A DNA stretch of 64,000 nucleotides from positions 372,001-436,000 of the forward strand of contig CAVVRY010000007.1 of NCBI GenBank assembly GCA_963750735.1, in the 5' to 3' direction. Each line of letters starts with the position of its first letter. Position 1 is the first letter of the stretch. Below are positions 19,840 through 29,737 of the stretch, in pieces. Under the pieces are notes generated by a model, which was given only the letters and a program-made list of their open reading frames with translations, was not told the origin of the DNA and did not search any database. A program made the translations under genes and the position numbers. The stretch is from JANTGF01 sp963750735. GTDB taxonomy: Bacteria > Bacteroidota > Bacteroidia > Bacteroidales > VadinHA17.

Positions 19840-20994
19840 ATGAAAAGAAGAGGATTTTTACAAAGTTCTGGCCTCCTGGTTGGTGGGATATCCACCGGAT
19901 TTAGTTTTCCGGTTGCTGACAAAAAACAAGAAGAAGAGGTTAGGCGATTGAAGAAACTGGTAAAATTCAACCGCGATGGATTGGATATGAACCCTCATGA
20001 ATACTCCTGGGAATTATCCAGAATGGCAGAATCTGGAGAAATAGAGGTGGACTATTATAGTCGGGATGGTGTGGTGAAAAGGCTTGAGAATAAATTCGCT
20101 CAACTTCTTGGAAAAGAAAGTGCGATTTTTATGCCAACAGGAACTTTGGCCAATCATTTAGCCATTCGGAAGCTGGCAGGTAATAAACGAAGAGTAATTG
20201 TTCAGGCTGACAGCCATATTTACAGGGATTCAGGAGATTGTACCCAAACATTGAGTGGTATAAACCTAATTCCAATAAAACCAGGAATGACCGATTTTAC
20301 TCTGGAAGATGTAAAAGAAGTAATAGATAGAACAGAAAAAAACAGGGTGAAGACGGAAATAGGTGCCATTTCAATTGAATCTCCAGTTCGCAGGCACAAT
20401 AATGCCATGTTTGATTTTGATGAGATTATAAAAATATCAGATTTTGCTCGTTCAAATAATATTGGCTTACACCTGGATGGTGCCAGGTTATTCAATGCCT
20501 GCGCTCATAGCGGGATATCACCAAAAGAATTTGCTAAATTATTTGATACGGTCTATATCTCCATGTATAAAAACTTCAATGCTGCCTCCGGGGCAATTCT
20601 GGTGGGTTCTGCAGATTTTACAAAAGATATGTATCATACCAGAAGGATGTTTGGCGGAGGAATGCCCCAGTCCTGGCCTTTTGCAGCAATAGCGCTTAAA
20701 TATGCTGATTCATTTCTTGATGAATATGAGAATGCTCTTAAACAATTCAACAAACTGGTTGAATTATTAAATAATATCCCGGCTTTAAATGTTGAAAAAA
20801 TTCCTGACGGAACAAACGTTTTTAAGTTGCATGTTATGGACTCTCACCCCGTAAGATTGAAAAGCAGGCTTGTAGATTACGGAATAATTTTACCCTCTCC
20901 GGTCGGGCAAACTTTTCCAATGAAAATTAATGTCACATTAAATCGTGATACTCCGGAAAACATTGCCAGGAAATTTAAACTCGTCATGTCGTAG
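19840..20994 (+). CDS. PLP-dependent threonine aldolase/beta-eliminating lyase with Tat-type signal
   Basis: 384 residues. The N-terminus MKRRGFLQSSG with a following hydrophobic stretch is a twin-arginine signal. The body is a fold-type I PLP enzyme of the L-allo-threonine aldolase family: FMPTGTLANHLAIR binds the cofactor phosphate, LHLDGARLFNA carries the PLP-pairing Asp, and K244 in YISMYKNFNAASGA should be the Schiff-base lysine. The family splits threonine or similar beta-hydroxy amino acids into glycine and an aldehyde. Export by Tat fits a protein that must fold around its cofactor first. A periplasmic aldolase is unusual. It ends the three-gene run before mnmA. Confidence 0.82.
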   Translation: MKRRGFLQSSGLLVGGISTGFSFPVADKKQEEEVRRLKKLVKFNRDGLDMNPHEYSWELSRMAESGEIEVDYYSRDGVVKRLENKFAQLLGKESAIFMPTGTLANHLAIRKLAGNKRRVIVQADSHIYRDSGDCTQTLSGINLIPIKPGMTDFTLEDVKEVIDRTEKNRVKTEIGAISIESPVRRHNNAMFDFDEIIKISDFARSNNIGLHLDGARLFNACAHSGISPKEFAKLFDTVYISMYKNFNAASGAILVGSADFTKDMYHTRRMFGGGMPQSWPFAAIALKYADSFLDEYENALKQFNKLVELLNNIPALNVEKIPDGTNVFKLHVMDSHPVRLKSRLVDYGIILPSPVGQTFPMKINVTLNRDTPENIARKFKLVMS

Positions 20995-21043
20995 GTTCGA
21001 ACTGCTATATTCAACATTTTTAAGTAGTCTGGTCAGTTTTTCT

Positions 21044-21051
21044 TAATTTTG
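21044..21051 (+). promoter_or_regulatory. Bacteroidota-type -7 box upstream of mnmA
   Basis: TAATTTTG matches the TAnnTTTG consensus, ending 20 bases before the mnmA ATG. No clear TTG -33 box lies 19-22 bases upstream, so support is partial. Confidence 0.4.
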
Positions 21052-21071
21052 TAGCTTATATAAAAATTTAG

Positions 21072-22268
21072 ATGAAAGTTGTAATCGGATTATCCGGCGG
21101 TGTTGACAGTAGTGTTGCAGCATGGTTATTGAAAGAACAGGGATACGATGTAGTTGCCTTATTCATGAAAAACTGGCACGACTCTACCGGTGTGTTAAAA
21201 GGTGATTGTCCCTGGGATGAAGATGTGCTTTTTGCTGAAATGGTAGCTAAAAAGTTAGAAATTCCATTTCACACGGTTGATTTAAGTGAGCCATATCGAA
21301 AAAGGGTGGTGGATTATATGTTTATTGAATACCAGAAGGGAAGAACTCCAAATCCCGACGTACTTTGCAACAGGGAAGTTAAATTCGATTTATTCGTAGA
21401 GGAAGCATTTAAACTAGGTGCAGAAAAGGTTGCGACAGGGCACTATTCCAGAATTGTAGAAACCAAAAGTAATGGGAAGCCCCTATACCATCTGCTTTCA
21501 GGTAAGGATCAAAATAAAGACCAGAGCTATTTTCTCTGCCAATTGTCTCAGGAACAGCTGAGTAAAGCCCTATTTCCATTGGGGGAAATTGACAAACCTG
21601 AGGTCAGAATGATAGCAGGCCACGAGGGACTTGCCACAGCAACCCGAAAAGACTCTCAGGGTATTTGTTTTGTAGGGAAAGTTGACCTGCCGGTATTCTT
21701 ACAACAACAACTTGCAGCCAAAAAAGGAAATATTGTTGAAATTCCAGTTGAACATAAGAAATGGAATACATTTCCTGAAGGAATACCTCAGGAAAAATTA
21801 TCAGAAAAGGAACTAATTACTCTTGCATCGCCTTATAAGTTTGACCCTGTGGATGGTTTTAATGTAGGGCAGCACAATGGTGCTCATTTTTTTACTGTTG
21901 GACAAAGAAAAGGATTGAATATAGGTGGAAAACCTATGCCTTTATTTGTTATTCACGTTGATGTATCTGATAATATTCTATACGTTGGACAGGGACATGA
22001 ACATCCTGGTTTGAATAGAAAAGGTTTATTTATTCCCTGGGGAGAAGACCACTGGATTCGCCCTGATAGGAAAATGAAACCAGGTGAGGAATCAGATATG
22101 CTGGTAAGGATCAGGTATCGTCAGCCACTTCAGGAAGCCAGACTATATTCCCGTGAATCCGGGATATTTATTATTTTCAAGGACCTTCAGCGAGGGATAA
22201 CTCCCGGGCAATTTGCTGCCTGGTATGATGGGGAGGAATTGATAGGATCTGGAGTCATCAGTGAATAA
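21072..22268 (+). CDS. mnmA: tRNA 2-thiouridine(34) synthase MnmA
   Basis: 398 residues, a bit longer than the usual 360-370. MnmA adenylates and thiolates U34 of Glu, Gln and Lys tRNAs. The PP-loop SGGVDSS is at 8-14. The conserved catalytic cysteines are C99 (VLCNREVKF) and C199 (SQGICFVGK). Later TVGQRKGL and the C-terminal beta barrel with RYRQPLQEA and TPGQFAAWYDGE are intact. Extra length is in the segment around 215-250 (EIPVEHKKWNTFPEG), an insertion relative to the E. coli type. It is monocistronic, converging with the esterase gene. Confidence 0.95.
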   Translation: MKVVIGLSGGVDSSVAAWLLKEQGYDVVALFMKNWHDSTGVLKGDCPWDEDVLFAEMVAKKLEIPFHTVDLSEPYRKRVVDYMFIEYQKGRTPNPDVLCNREVKFDLFVEEAFKLGAEKVATGHYSRIVETKSNGKPLYHLLSGKDQNKDQSYFLCQLSQEQLSKALFPLGEIDKPEVRMIAGHEGLATATRKDSQGICFVGKVDLPVFLQQQLAAKKGNIVEIPVEHKKWNTFPEGIPQEKLSEKELITLASPYKFDPVDGFNVGQHNGAHFFTVGQRKGLNIGGKPMPLFVIHVDVSDNILYVGQGHEHPGLNRKGLFIPWGEDHWIRPDRKMKPGEESDMLVRIRYRQPLQEARLYSRESGIFIIFKDLQRGITPGQFAAWYDGEELIGSGVISE

Positions 22269-22305
22269 GGCTTTAGATATCAGCCCAATAAATCACATTC
22301 CACAC

Positions 22306-23046
22306 TTATTCTTTTTCTCTGTCTTTCCAGATTTCTTTTAGCCATTTTGAAGTATTTTTCAACGACTCAACATATTCGCCCGTCTGATAATGACTCAGCC
22401 CCTGGATTACATACAATTTGGCATTTAACCCACTTTTCTTAAGTTTTTTAATTTCCTTTTTGGTAGGTTCTATATCTACTATTTCGTCAAATTGACCATG
22501 CAAAGCATAAATTGGAATTTGCATCTCAAAATCTCCTGTGGGCCGTCCAGCTACAGGTATTGCAGCACAAAAAATATCAGGGTATTTTGATCCAAAATAC
22601 CAGGCTCCAAAGCCTCCCATGCTAAAACCAGTTACTACAATTTTTGATGTATCTACTGGCCAGAATTCTATTACATATTGTAGTAACTCCGTAATCGCCT
22701 TTTCGCTAATCTCATCTGTCCAGCCATTACCAGGGCAATCAGGGGCAATGATAAAAGCACCTAGATCTTTTAATGCTGGTTCAGCAAGTAATGTTAAATA
22801 GTTAAATCCAAAATACGGAACAACCTCGCCCCCATAATGTAATGCCAGAATAAGTGGAACATTTCCTTCTCCATTAAGCACCGGGAAAGAAGCAGAACAC
22901 CTTAGTTTATTCCCATCCGAAATAGGAAGCTCCATTTTATGAATCCCATCTGCCAATTCCATATTTTCAATATTTTGTGCCATACCATTATTAAACTGCA
23001 AACTCAAAATAAAAGTAATTATTAAAAGTGCTAAAAGATTTTTCAT
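22306..23046 (-). CDS. Secreted alpha/beta hydrolase (esterase/dienelactone hydrolase-like)
   Basis: 246 residues with a signal peptide (cleavage near MAQN). The elbow GFSMGGFGAW holds the serine nucleophile, the acid is probably D in GQFDEIVD, and the histidine is in GLSHYQTGEY. HYGGEVVPYFGF supplies the oxyanion site. It resembles the short esterase domain often attached to carbohydrate-active enzymes, perhaps deacetylating or feruloyl-type, but the substrate is unknown. It is 61 bases upstream of the nucleotidyltransferase stop in coordinate order and on the same strand, so it may be transcribed after it. Confidence 0.8.
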   Translation of the reverse strand: MKNLLALLIITFILSLQFNNGMAQNIENMELADGIHKMELPISDGNKLRCSASFPVLNGEGNVPLILALHYGGEVVPYFGFNYLTLLAEPALKDLGAFIIAPDCPGNGWTDEISEKAITELLQYVIEFWPVDTSKIVVTGFSMGGFGAWYFGSKYPDIFCAAIPVAGRPTGDFEMQIPIYALHGQFDEIVDIEPTKKEIKKLKKSGLNAKLYVIQGLSHYQTGEYVESLKNTSKWLKEIWKDREKE

Positions 23047-23107
23047 TGAACTATAACTGGGTTATTCAACATTAATCGAATTAAGAAAGTCGATTTCTCC
23101 ATCTGAT

Positions 23108-23852
23108 CTATGAGGCCGGATCTACAATACCATCCTTAAAATAGCTTTCTGCTTCCAATATAGAATCTGGTTTTCCAATATCAAGCCATTTGGTAGAATC
23201 ATGAGTAAAGCTGTTTATCCGATGATTTTCTGCAAGCTGCAAATATAATCCCATAATAGGGAAAACACTGCTTTTCGGCATTAGCTTAAAAATTTCCGGA
23301 TGAATTACCTGAATTCCCGAAAAAGCAACCCGATCTGTATCAGAAATTTCATTCCGGGCCTTTATAATTTCACCTGTCTTGATATTCTGCCAACCACAAA
23401 TATCATTTTCATTGTTTACAAGAAGATATCTGGCTGTATCCCTGTGCCTGGTGGCCAGCGTAGCCAGATAATTACCTGCAATATGGTGTTCATAAAGCAG
23501 ATTTGAGATCCAGATCTGTAAGTACATCCACATTATAAACCAGAAAAGGCTCATCCTTGTCAAGAAACCAGGCTGCTTTTTTCAATCCTCCTCCTGTATC
23601 CAATAGCTCTTCTCTTTCGTCTGAGATTTCAATCTGCATACCAAAATTGTTGTTCTCTTTTAAAAAGCTTAGAATCTGATCTCCAAAATGATGAATGTTT
23701 ATAATTATCTGATTAAAGCCAAAGTAGCTGAGTTTCTTTATTGCATACTCTAATACTGGAGTACCACTCACCGGAATTAGGGCTTTTGGTGCATCTTTTG
23801 TCCGATCACCTAATCTGGTTCCCATCCCGGCAGCAAATATCATCGCTCTCAT
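23108..23852 (-). CDS. MurU/mannose-1-phosphate guanylyltransferase-like nucleotidyltransferase, frameshifted
   Basis: Sugar-1-phosphate nucleotidyltransferase. The first 117 codons read MRAMIFAAGMGTRLGDRTKD with the G-x-G-T-R signature, PKALIPVSG, DTGGGLKKA and NVDVLTDLDL. One extra base near 23498 then shifts the frame; the protein resumes as LYEHHIAGNYLATLATR and continues through FSGIQVIHPEIF and WLDIGKPDSILEAE. The total is 248 codons plus one base, so one deletion restores a normal enzyme of about 247 residues. The subgroup that pairs with AmgK (MurU) makes UDP-MurNAc from MurNAc-1-phosphate. An AmgK-like kinase is encoded at 31936-33363, supporting but not proving that role. Confidence 0.8.
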
Positions 23853-23859
23853 AAATTCC

Positions 23860-23991
23860 TTATTTAGCTATTTTTTTTGGCTTACAAACTTTTTTCTTGC
23901 TGGATGCAGCAGCATCACAACTTTTACAAACATATTTAGGATTCTTTCCTTTTTTCCCCTTATCCCCCTTTTTGCACATTGTCTTTACCAT
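23860..23991 (-). CDS. 43-residue lysine-rich four-cysteine protein
   Basis: A short ORF read directly from the reverse strand: it begins MVKTMCKKGDKGKKGK or, from the second ATG at 23979, MCKKGDKGKKGK. Cysteines at 6, 22, 25 and 36 (C-x15-C-x2-C-x10-C), with YVCKSCDAAASSKKKVC, could form a small zinc site. About a third of residues are lysine. It ends 8 bases before the start of the nucleotidyltransferase and on the same strand, so it is probably the first gene of that transcript. I recall similar tiny Lys/Cys proteins near such genes in other Bacteroidota but know no function. No clear Shine-Dalgarno is present. Confidence 0.6.
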   Translation of the reverse strand: MVKTMCKKGDKGKKGKNPKYVCKSCDAAASSKKKVCKPKKIAK

Positions 23992-24100
23992 ACAACCAGA
24001 ATATTACAAATGCCTGTTGCAAATTTGGGAAAATGTTTTCAATTTTCATCACTAATGTCATTTTGGTTGAAATGAGGACCATTAACACAAAAACCCTCAA

Positions 24101-24138
24101 AATAAAAAAGCTGCTGACAAATTTCTTATCAGCAGCTT
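24101..24138 (-). terminator. Intrinsic terminator (minus strand)
   Basis: AAGCTGCTGA (24109-24118) and TCAGCAGCTT (24129-24138) form a perfect 10-bp stem with a 10-nt loop. On the minus strand it is followed by six Ts (complement of the A run at 24104-24109), so it terminates transcripts coming from the right. Confidence 0.8.
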
Positions 24139-24198
24139 CATTCAACGAACTATTAGCTTAACCGTTAGATACATTAATCCTGGTACTCATAATCCTTA

Positions 24199-24334
24199 TC
24201 ATTTCTTACCGCGTTTCATAGGATCCAACTTTAAAGTTTTCTCCCTTTTCCTGTTTTTTATTCTTCTTTTTTGTTTTTACTTCTTCTCTCTCCGCATGTG
24301 CAACCCGGTTTTCAAAAGCTAGAGGTATTCCTGA
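24199..24334 (-). other. Lysine-rich coding-like stretch, possible broken small gene
   Basis: Two overlapping minus-strand frames both look protein-like just before the terminator: one reads LAFENRVAHAEREEVKTKK and ends SYETR (stop 24206), the other ends LKLDPMKRGKK (stop 24199). The first has no start codon after an upstream TAA. A single-base error could join them into one small basic protein, but I cannot decide. Otherwise the interval 23992-24348 shows no gene. Confidence 0.25.
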
Positions 24335-24348
24335 TTATCAGTTGAGTG

Positions 24349-24612
24349 CTAAGCTTGATTTATATCAACTTTGGGTTCGATAGTACTGATAATTCTTCCT
24401 GGTATCTTATAACGTACATAAACAATAGTAGCCTCAGGGACGGAAAAATTATAGGTATAATGATGATCTTTAAAATTGCCAGACTGTGCAAACAAATTCT
24501 CCGGGCTGCAACATACGTAAAGCAACAGAATTAACAAGAACATGCCAAGTAGTATAAAAAACATTCCTATCGGCTTTAAAAGTCCGTTTTTATCTATGAG
24601 TTGTGTTTTCAT
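24349..24612 (-). CDS. Small single-pass membrane protein of unknown function
   Basis: 87 residues. A strong GGAGG sits about 10 bases before ATG 24612, unusual in this AT-rich window and good support for translation. The N-terminus is followed by one hydrophobic helix (about residues 14-33, FFILLGMFLLILLLYVCC), then a short extracytoplasmic part with HHYTYNFSVPEATIVYVRY. The run LYVCC could be read as a lipobox-like end, so it may be a lipoprotein instead of a transmembrane protein. No family recognised. Its upstream region carries a 20-base motif shared with the DUF4956 gene. Confidence 0.5.
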   Translation of the reverse strand: MKTQLIDKNGLLKPIGMFFILLGMFLLILLLYVCCSPENLFAQSGNFKDHHYTYNFSVPEATIVYVRYKIPGRIISTIEPKVDINQA

Positions 24613-24689
24613 TTCAATGCCCTCCGTTTTTTAATTAAACAATTATTGGATTTAAATTCTACTATAAACATACGGCATTGAATACCCTG

Positions 24690-24709
24690 AAATCTAACAG
24701 ATATATCCC
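24690..24709 (-). promoter_or_regulatory. 20-base motif shared with the DUF4956 upstream region (copy 1)
   Basis: The minus strand reads GGGATATATCTGTTAGATTT, identical over 20 bases to 31746-31765. In both places TTAG is followed by exactly 25 bases counted to a -7-like box: here TATGTTTA, a one-base deviation from TAnnTTTG. The start codon of the small membrane protein lies 78 bases downstream. The fixed spacing suggests a shared promoter or operator. Confidence 0.45.
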
Positions 24710-24841
24710 GATGATTAACACTCATGTAACCTTTTACCCAAAAACAGGGAAATAGAAGAGAATTATGAAAATATTCAGCAGAAAACTAATTGGATAAGAT
24801 GAAAAAAATGGAATATTATTGAGGTATATCCTGGGAAATAT

Positions 24842-27604
24842 TTATTGAGAATGTTTCTTTAAATATTCTGATGGAGACATTTCAAACAGCTCCTTGAAGC
24901 ACTTTGCAAAATAGGAAAGATTGTTGAAACCAACTTTGTAGGTTATTTGAGCTATATTACCATAATTTTGTTCCATTAATTGTGCAGCCCGCTTTAATCG
25001 TAAATTGCGTATAAATTCACTGGGGGTATTGTCGGTGAGAGCTTTAATTTTTCGGAACAATTGCATCCGGCTCATCCCAATCTCATCCTGGAAATCCCGC
25101 ACCTCAAATTCAGAGTCTTCCATGTGGTTTTCAATGATCTCCATGGTGCGGATAAGAAAGCTTTCATCAGCAGATGTTATGGCAATATCTTTGGGTTCCA
25201 GTTTGATGTCTTTTGAGAATCTTTCCCGCAACTTCTTTCGTTGCTCTATGAGGTTTTTCACTCTAACCCGCAACTCTTTTATATTAAAAGGTTTCGTCAC
25301 ATAAGCATCAGCCCCGGTTTCCAGGCCTTCTATCCTATCTTCCACACCAGCTTTAGCAGTTAGCATAATAACCGGGATATGACTGGTGCGTTCATCTGTT
25401 TTAAGCTTTTTGCACAATTCTACCCCATCCATTTTGGGCATCATAAGGTCTGTAATCACGAGATCAGGAATGCATTCAATGGCTTTACTCAGGCCCATCT
25501 CTCCATCACTTGCTTCTATCATCCTGCAACAATCCTCCAGGTGCTCCTTAATATGAGCCCGTATGTCGGAATGATCCTCAACAGTGAGTACAACCGGATA
25601 TTTTGAATCTGTTAGTTCTTCATCCAGCAGGCCATTATCACAAGGCATATCATCAGCTTCTACATTTACTTCATGTTCCTTCACTTGTCTTATTAACTAT
25701 GCCCTCCACTATGATAAATTCATCTTCCCTAAGGTGATTTTTACCCAATGGAAGAGTAACCGTAAAAACTGTTCCCTCCTCTAAGTTTGCTTTCAACCTT
25801 TATTTCTCCATGCATCAGATCAACCAGCTCTTTTGTAAGGGCAAGTCCTATTCCGGTCCCAATACGATCTGGTTCCCCTTGTTCTTCCACCTGGTGAAAC
25901 CTGTCAAATATTTTTTCAAGCTGTTCTGTAGAAATACCTTTGCCAGAATCCTGCACTCTTATTTGAATCTTATCTTTATTATCTGAGACAATGACTTCGG
26001 TTGTAATTATGCCGGATTCAGGTGTGAATTTAAAAGCATTTGAAAGCAGGTTGGTGATTATCTTTTCCATCTTATCCAAATCGAACCAGGTGATCAATTT
26101 GCCTTCGGGAACTATCTGGTTATACTTTATTTCCTTTTTCTCGGCCAAAGAGCTAAAGGATGACAAAAGAATCCGTAAAGATTTTAGAACATCTCCTTCC
26201 ATGAGTTCAAGCTTCATACTTCCGGCTTCTACTTTAGAAAGATCCAGCATCTGGTTTACCAGTTCCAGCAGTCGGTTGGCATTCCGCTGCATCATTTTAA
26301 CTGTTTTCTGGGTAGGTGTTTTACCGGCTTCCTCTGCCAACATTTCCTCCAGGGGGCCCAGGATAAGGGTCAGTGGGGTTCGAAACTCATGTGAAATATT
26401 TGAAAATAACGTGGATTTCAGTTCATCCATCTCAGCCAGCAATTTATTGGCTTTTTGTTTATTTCTATACGCCCGGTATCCATAAACCACTAATAATAAG
26501 ACTAAAAAAGTAAAAAGTACTAGGAAATTTCGGAATAACTTCTGCCTGGAAATTTTAATTTCATTCTCCCTGATTTCATTTTGGTAGGAAAATTCAGCTT
26601 TTTGATAACTTATAATCGGCTTCCAATTTACCCAAGTTTTCGATTAATATCCTCCAAATTTAAAGAGTCCTTAAAAACAAGATGTTCATTTAAATAATAT
26701 AGAGAACTATCGAAAAGAATCTTAAATTCAAAATATTGACTTAATAATTCGGATACATCCGTTAGAGTATATATATCCTTCAATCTTTTAGACAACTTAT
26801 AGGAATCTTCAAGGAATTTGTAGGCCTTATCATACTAATAATTATCCAATAAGAACCTGCCCATATAAAAATAAGATCTTGATTTATTTCGTGTCATTGG
26901 ATAACGCCATCCCAATATCAATAGCACCACTCAAATAGAATCTTGCAGAATCCGGCTTTTTCATTTCCTGATAACACTCCCCAATGTTTAGGTATAATGA
27001 GTGCATGATTGAAGAATCGACTTTGAATTCAAAGATTGGTTTGCACTAGAAAATACCAATTAAGTGCATCATCATTTTTCTCCTTTAGCAGATAAGTATT
27101 CCCGATATTCATCTGTAGCACAGTTACATTGGAGGTATCATAAACAGATTCATAGTAAGGCAAGCATTGTTGATAGTAGCTTAATGCAGAATCAGGTTCA
27201 TTAATGTCAGCATAAACAACACCAATATTATTTCGAGTTGATGCAATCCCTTTTTTATCATTAAGATTCTCCTTAATCGCTAAACTAGTAAAATAATAGT
27301 CAAACGAAAATCTATATTGACCAATTCTTTTATGAAAAATTCCCAAATTATTACTGAGATCAGCTATTAGCTTCTCATTATTTATTTCTTTAGCTAACTT
27401 AAGTCCTAACTTGCCATAATAAATAGAGGAGTCTAGATTTGTTTTTACGTATTCAACAGAAATATGCTTGTACTGCAATACCTTATTTGCATCACCATTC
27501 ATTCCAGGTAACTCTAACATTAGAGTATCGAGCCTGGTTTGTGCATTTCCTGCACATAAACAGAAAAGCAATATGGTAATGTTAAGATATTTCCAATATA
27601 TCAT
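24842..27604 (-). pseudogene. Hybrid two-component regulator: TPR sensor, histidine kinase, receiver, AraC output (disrupted)
   Basis: Read across frames, one polypeptide is recognisable: signal peptide (from ATG 27604, ending GNAQ), tetratricopeptide repeats (NLGIFHKRIGQYRFSFDYY, NNIGVVYADINEPDSALSYY), one membrane helix (NFLVLFTFLVLLLVVYGY), a kinase with FSNISHEFRTPLT, NLLSNAFKFTP and GTGIGLALTKEL, a receiver with DLVITDLMMPKMDG, and an AraC helix-turn-helix end (GFNNLSYFAKCFKELF). It is broken near 27030, 26900, 26640 and 26625 (frame changes), by an in-frame TAG near 26836, near 25776 at the kinase end, and near 25690 between kinase and receiver. The receiver-AraC part (24842-25684) is intact and could start at GTG 25684. 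Such proteins sense glycans or peptides and switch local operons; no adjacent SusC/D target is present. Confidence 0.8.
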
Positions 27605-27635
27605 TTGAGAAAAGAAATCATCACGCAATTATAGT

Positions 27636-28049
27636 CTATTCAGCTTGATCGCAGTCAGATTGAAATCCTGCATCAATAAAATTTTCCCATTTAATAATCC
27701 ATGCTAATAAAGAAAGAAACATTTTATTGCTGCCACTGGGATTGATCCTGTTGCCATAACTGTCATAAATACCCTCACAAATTGCACGAAAGGGTATACC
27801 TCTAGCAGGATAAAACCGTTCTTTAGGATCAAAAATTTCTTCACTAACGGGATCAAAAATTTCTTCGTTAATTGGATCATATTGAGCATCAGAACCACCA
27901 CTCAATTTGTTCAACTTTACAGATCTTAATTTTGCTATATTCTTTACAAAGAAGTAGACAAAGATCAATCAACTTTTCATCTTTGAAGGATTGCATAAAA
28001 TTTCTACAATTTCATTAATCCTAGAATCACAATATTCATTTGTTCCCAT
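27636..28049 (-). pseudogene. Small protein of unknown function, two frameshifts
   Basis: Starting at ATG 28049 the frame reads MGTNEYCDSRINEIVEILC, then shifts to DEKLIDLCLLLCKEYSKI, and then to SGGSDAQYDPINEEIFDP followed by SEEIFDPKERFYPARG and a hydrophobic WAIIKW-like end, stopping at 27636. Joined, it would be about 136 residues, cytoplasmic, with a short internal duplication (EEIFDP twice) and several cysteines. I do not recognise the family. It begins 39 bases after the C25 peptidase gene and is on the same strand, so the two were probably one operon. Confidence 0.45.
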
Positions 28050-28087
28050 AATTTCGTATTTTACATGTCAGATTGTTAATATATTCT

Positions 28088-29718
28088 CTATACTTTTAAG
28101 GTCGGATCACCGAGTATATGAAATACAACGTTTTCATAAATATGCATTTCCCGATCTCCTTGATATGCATTCAATAAAATTTTAGCAACATTTAATACAT
28201 CACCAATCCGCTGTTGCCCAAAATCTTCTTCATTTTTGGGTTTTCCCGAAAGGATTCCTCCATAAATAGTATCAAACATAATTTTGATTAACCAGTCATT
28301 TTCAAATGATGGAGATACCTCAGTAGATGCAATGACTGCTGGACACTTAAGATTCAGATGGTTTCCATTAGGGAGTATGGTTCCTTTAAGAAGTACTTCA
28401 GAAAAACTGTCATTTGAACATTTTGGCATATTGAATCTATTTTTAATTGAATCGGCGCAAATTTCACTATTCTCAATTACTGAAGAGGAACCAAAATTCT
28501 CGCCTGTAAACCGACCAGAAAGACAATTTATATTAAATACAATTGATGGTTCATTACTTGAACAATTAATCTTCCATAGGTCAGGGATTTTAAAATTCGG
28601 ATAAGCCCATCCATTCATCCAACCATGATCACGATGTACAATAAATCGGCCACCTTCTCTAAAAGCATTAACTATCTTATCTTTTGCCGTATCATCATCA
28701 AGAAAATTAATCGCTTTCTTATCCAGCTTTGTCCCATCCCTATACTCGTGTTCATCCACTGTTATTCCAGTGTTTTCCGTCTTGTAGACCATATCAACTT
28801 TAGTATAGGATTCAAGATTTAAACGAATCTCTTCCACACATTGTAAATAATCCTTTGATGCTTCATGGTCAAGATCCTGAGCACCAGGCCCACTATCCTG
28901 AAAATAACTAACCAGAGTTAGGTTTCTAAAAATTTCATTTTGGTAATTCATTTCATCGAAGTCAATAATATTATCAATCATAAGATTCGCCTCTTTACTG
29001 GTTCTGGCAGGAATTCTACCAATTGCGATATCTGGCCAACGAAATTTAATTTCCTGGGTTTTATCCTGGTGAGTTGAAATACAATAATCACTAAAGCAAT
29101 TTTCTACAAGACTCATTGTAAGTTGAATATCCATGCTCTGTATGCTCGGAATATCACCTAATAAAATAATGCTATTTAACCGGAAAATTTTTTTAAACCC
29201 CTTATTATGAGATGAACAAGGAAATTCATTTATTACCTCTTCAATCTTCCTCGGTATTATCCTCTCCTACCAGATCACTTTCATTTAAAATAGGAAAAGC
29301 CACAGCATTAGGATAGTTATAATTTTTCTTATGAGATGCCAAACGTTTGGCAGGTAAAATCAAATAATCAGATTTCTTTTTTTTTGGATTGCCTAAATAG
29401 AAAATAATCAATTCAGGCCCGATCTCCTCATAATCAATAGCATTATAAAGTTGTAAAACCAGGCAATATCCTTTCTGTATGTCTTTAATATTTCCCCAGG
29501 GATCTATAATTCTTTCATGTTTAGGTAATCGATCATATTCTTTTGGTAAATAAGGAGTATCAAGAAAATGATCGGCTGGCATTGTATCTTTTAACCTAAT
29601 ATTTCAATTTTAATAGTAACATTTTAATACTAGATCGACAAAAATCAATTCATACTGTTGGAGATGGTAAAAACTCAAGTACGAAAAATTTAGATTTGCC
29701 AATATAATAAGGATCTTT
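28088..29718 (-). pseudogene. Gingipain-type (C25) cysteine peptidase without signal peptide, frameshifted
   Basis: The intact 3' part (from ILLGDIPSIQSMD near 29176 to the stop at 28088) is a C25 domain: GRIPARTSKEANLMID, the catalytic histidine region VHRDHGWMNGW, the cysteine in NINCLSGRF, and the typical end FHILGDPTLKV. Upstream, after a frame change near 29243, the frame 29582-29244 (LPKHERIIDPWGNIKD, DYLILPAKR) continues the N-terminal side, and a further shifted start MKKDPYYIGKSKFF lies at ATG 29718. No signal peptide or C-terminal sorting domain is visible, unlike secreted gingipains, so the protein would act in the cytoplasm. Neighbours on both sides are unknown genes in the same orientation. 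Confidence 0.65.
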
Positions 29719-29737
29719 TTTCATTTAAAATTTAAGA

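Noticed and set aside
20994..21000. GGTTCGA resembling a tRNA T-loop
   Set aside because: It immediately follows the aldolase stop and there is no cloverleaf upstream; the preceding bases are coding.
24842..25684. Stand-alone AraC response regulator gene
   Set aside because: The preceding frame contains its cognate kinase domain and the linker continues across one base, so it is better described as the C-terminal part of a hybrid protein, though use of GTG 25684 cannot be excluded.
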